From Chara braunii (Eukaryota > Streptophyta > Charophyceae > Charales > Characeae), in NCBI GenBank assembly GCA_003427395.1, contig BFEA01000712.1, forward strand, positions 464,096 to 494,664: DNA of 30,569 nt, given 5' to 3'. The position numbers and the translations under genes were made by a program. The first letter of the stretch is position 1. The number at the start of each line of letters is the position of its first letter. Positions 29,608 to 30,569 of the stretch are shown piece after piece. The notes under the pieces were generated by a model. That model did no database searches and was not told where the DNA came from. It worked only from the letters and a program-made list of their open reading frames with translations.

Positions 29608-30040
29608 TATAACAGCCCACTGTGTTGCATCCTTGAAAAGGAAGTTGTTCGTTTCTCTTGTGCCTCTCTCGTTGGAAAACAAATGTTCTTTTTCTTTTCG
29701 TGTATTTTTTCGCCTTTTGTTCTGAAACGACACTGCTACCGTTAGCTCTTGGGTAAACTGCCACTTATTCAAAACTCAGAGTAACAAAGTACAAGAGAGA
29801 AGGACAAATGCACCGAGTTGGATACATCCCTTCTCGCCCCGTCTCGTCATTGTCAACAGTCAATTGGCAGCGTACAGTGAAGCACAAGTCATGCAAAGTT
29901 TTTTTTTCCCTGGCAATTTGTGGCAAATATTGTGAAGCATCACCATAGCTTCTCCCCCTTTCCCATCTTGTGTACTTGAGTGTAACTCTGTTTTTACATA
30001 CGTACCACACTCTTACCTTTTGATTCCGTAGCAGTGCTGC
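29608..30040. other. Gene-free stretch
   Basis: No further myosin exon or other gene was recognised on either strand. A T run lies at about 29900. Confidence 0.45.
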
Positions 30041-30044
30041 AAAC

Positions 30045-30096
30045 CCGGTAGGACCGGGGGCCCCTCCCCCAACCGGAACCGGACCGGTCCTACCGG
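30045..30096. repeat. 13-bp perfect GC-rich inverted repeat
   Basis: CCGGTAGGACCGG (30045-30057) is the exact reverse complement of CCGGTCCTACCGG (30084-30096), with a C-rich 26-base loop. Further CCGG and GGTT/AACC pairs surround it. A T run (about 30140-30158) follows. Nothing coding was seen. Confidence 0.88.
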
Positions 30097-30334
30097 CCGC
30101 TCGACCAGGCCGGTTCCCCCCACTGTTGGCTGTAGTGCATCTTTTTTTTTTTTTTTTAGCCCAGGGTGTTGTAGAGGCCAAGGACTAGACCCACGATGAT
30201 CGTTGGCAGCGGCAGCCGGTGGTTATCCTACCAGTACCGAGGGCAACTTGGACCAGACAGCAGTGACAAGCACCCCCTAATCACCCCCACCCCTCTTTTC
30301 AAAGTTTTTGGGTGGGAAGCATGGTTGCATTCCT

Positions 30335-30412
30335 GCCGACCGCCGACCTCAACCGCCGACCGTATTGCAGCCGACCAGTGGGGCCAACCGGTCAGCGGTC
30401 TGCCGACCAGTC
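30335..30412. repeat. Degenerate GCCGACC repeats
   Basis: GCCGACC occurs five times within ~80 bases, with related CCAACCGGTCAGCGGTC in between. Low-copy, imperfect, no evident function. Confidence 0.7.
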
Positions 30413-30504
30413 AGAAAACAACCATCCACTATTTTTTTTTCAGATCTGAGATGGAAGCTGTACTGCACTTGCTGAGTACAGCCCAAATCCGCTGAGAAAT
30501 TTTT

Positions 30505-30569
30505 GGGGATGGGGGGTTTGGGGGAGAGGTGTATAGGGGGATATAGGGGGGCATAGGGGTGGTATAGGG
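30505..30569 (+). repeat. G-tract cluster, quadruplex-prone
   Basis: Seven runs of three to six G (at 30505, 30511, 30520, 30536, 30546, 30556 and 30567), the later ones as a loose (G)TATAGGGGG repeat, reaching the window edge. It satisfies simple G-quadruplex spacing rules more than once. The array may continue outside the window. Confidence 0.88.

Overview
This window looks like transposon-rich nuclear DNA of a green-lineage (streptophyte) eukaryote. The reasons are several Ty3/gypsy LTR retrotransposons of chromovirus type, primer-binding sites matching the initiator-Met tRNA pattern typical of plant elements, satellite and microsatellite arrays, and a few spliced exons that read as a myosin motor domain, most like plant class VIII. 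A charophyte such as Chara would fit, but the species is inference only. There are no bacterial-style genes, CRISPR arrays or rRNA genes.

Layout. (1) 1-5650: a badly decayed minus-strand chromovirus (element 1) with gag, aspartic protease, a reverse transcriptase cut short by an internal deletion, integrase and a well-preserved chromodomain. A ~340-bp element with inverted ends (MITE-like) sits in its protease-RT linker. A small array of hairpin repeats (5655-5900) lies upstream of its gag. (2) 6073-14879: a nearly full-length but inactivated minus-strand Ty3/gypsy element (element 2), with two ~1.15-1.18 kb LTRs, a primer-binding site, gag with a coiled-coil N terminus, protease, RT/RNase H, and integrase with a divergent chromodomain. 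It is flanked by a short target-site duplication. (3) 14880-17430: an LTR-like stretch and a gag fragment of another minus-strand element (element 4). (4) 17440-21283: a (GA)n microsatellite, a 35-bp triplication, and a 3.4-kb satellite with a constant ~91-bp period. The satellite divides into three diverged subfamilies and is followed by a GAA-type polypurine tract. (5) 21284-25183: gene-free pyrimidine-rich DNA with an old ~1.4-kb duplication, 162-bp, 108-bp and 26-bp repeats, and many fold-back sequences. (6) 25184-28204: gag N terminus, leader, primer-binding site and 5' LTR of a truncated minus-strand element (element 3). (7) 28618-29607: plus-strand myosin-like exons with splice signals, one frameshift, an apparent loss of a core motor segment, and a tandem duplication of the end of the last exon. 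(8) 29608-30569: gene-free DNA with GC-rich inverted repeats and a G-quadruplex-prone end.

No intact cellular gene is visible. Every retroelement lies on the minus strand, antisense to the myosin-like exons. This is what one would expect if much of the window were an expanded intron or upstream flank of that locus, but no exon is visible on the left side to prove it. The retroelement proteins would form one system (gag shell, protease, RT/RNase H, chromodomain-guided integrase), but all copies here carry stops, frameshifts or deletions.
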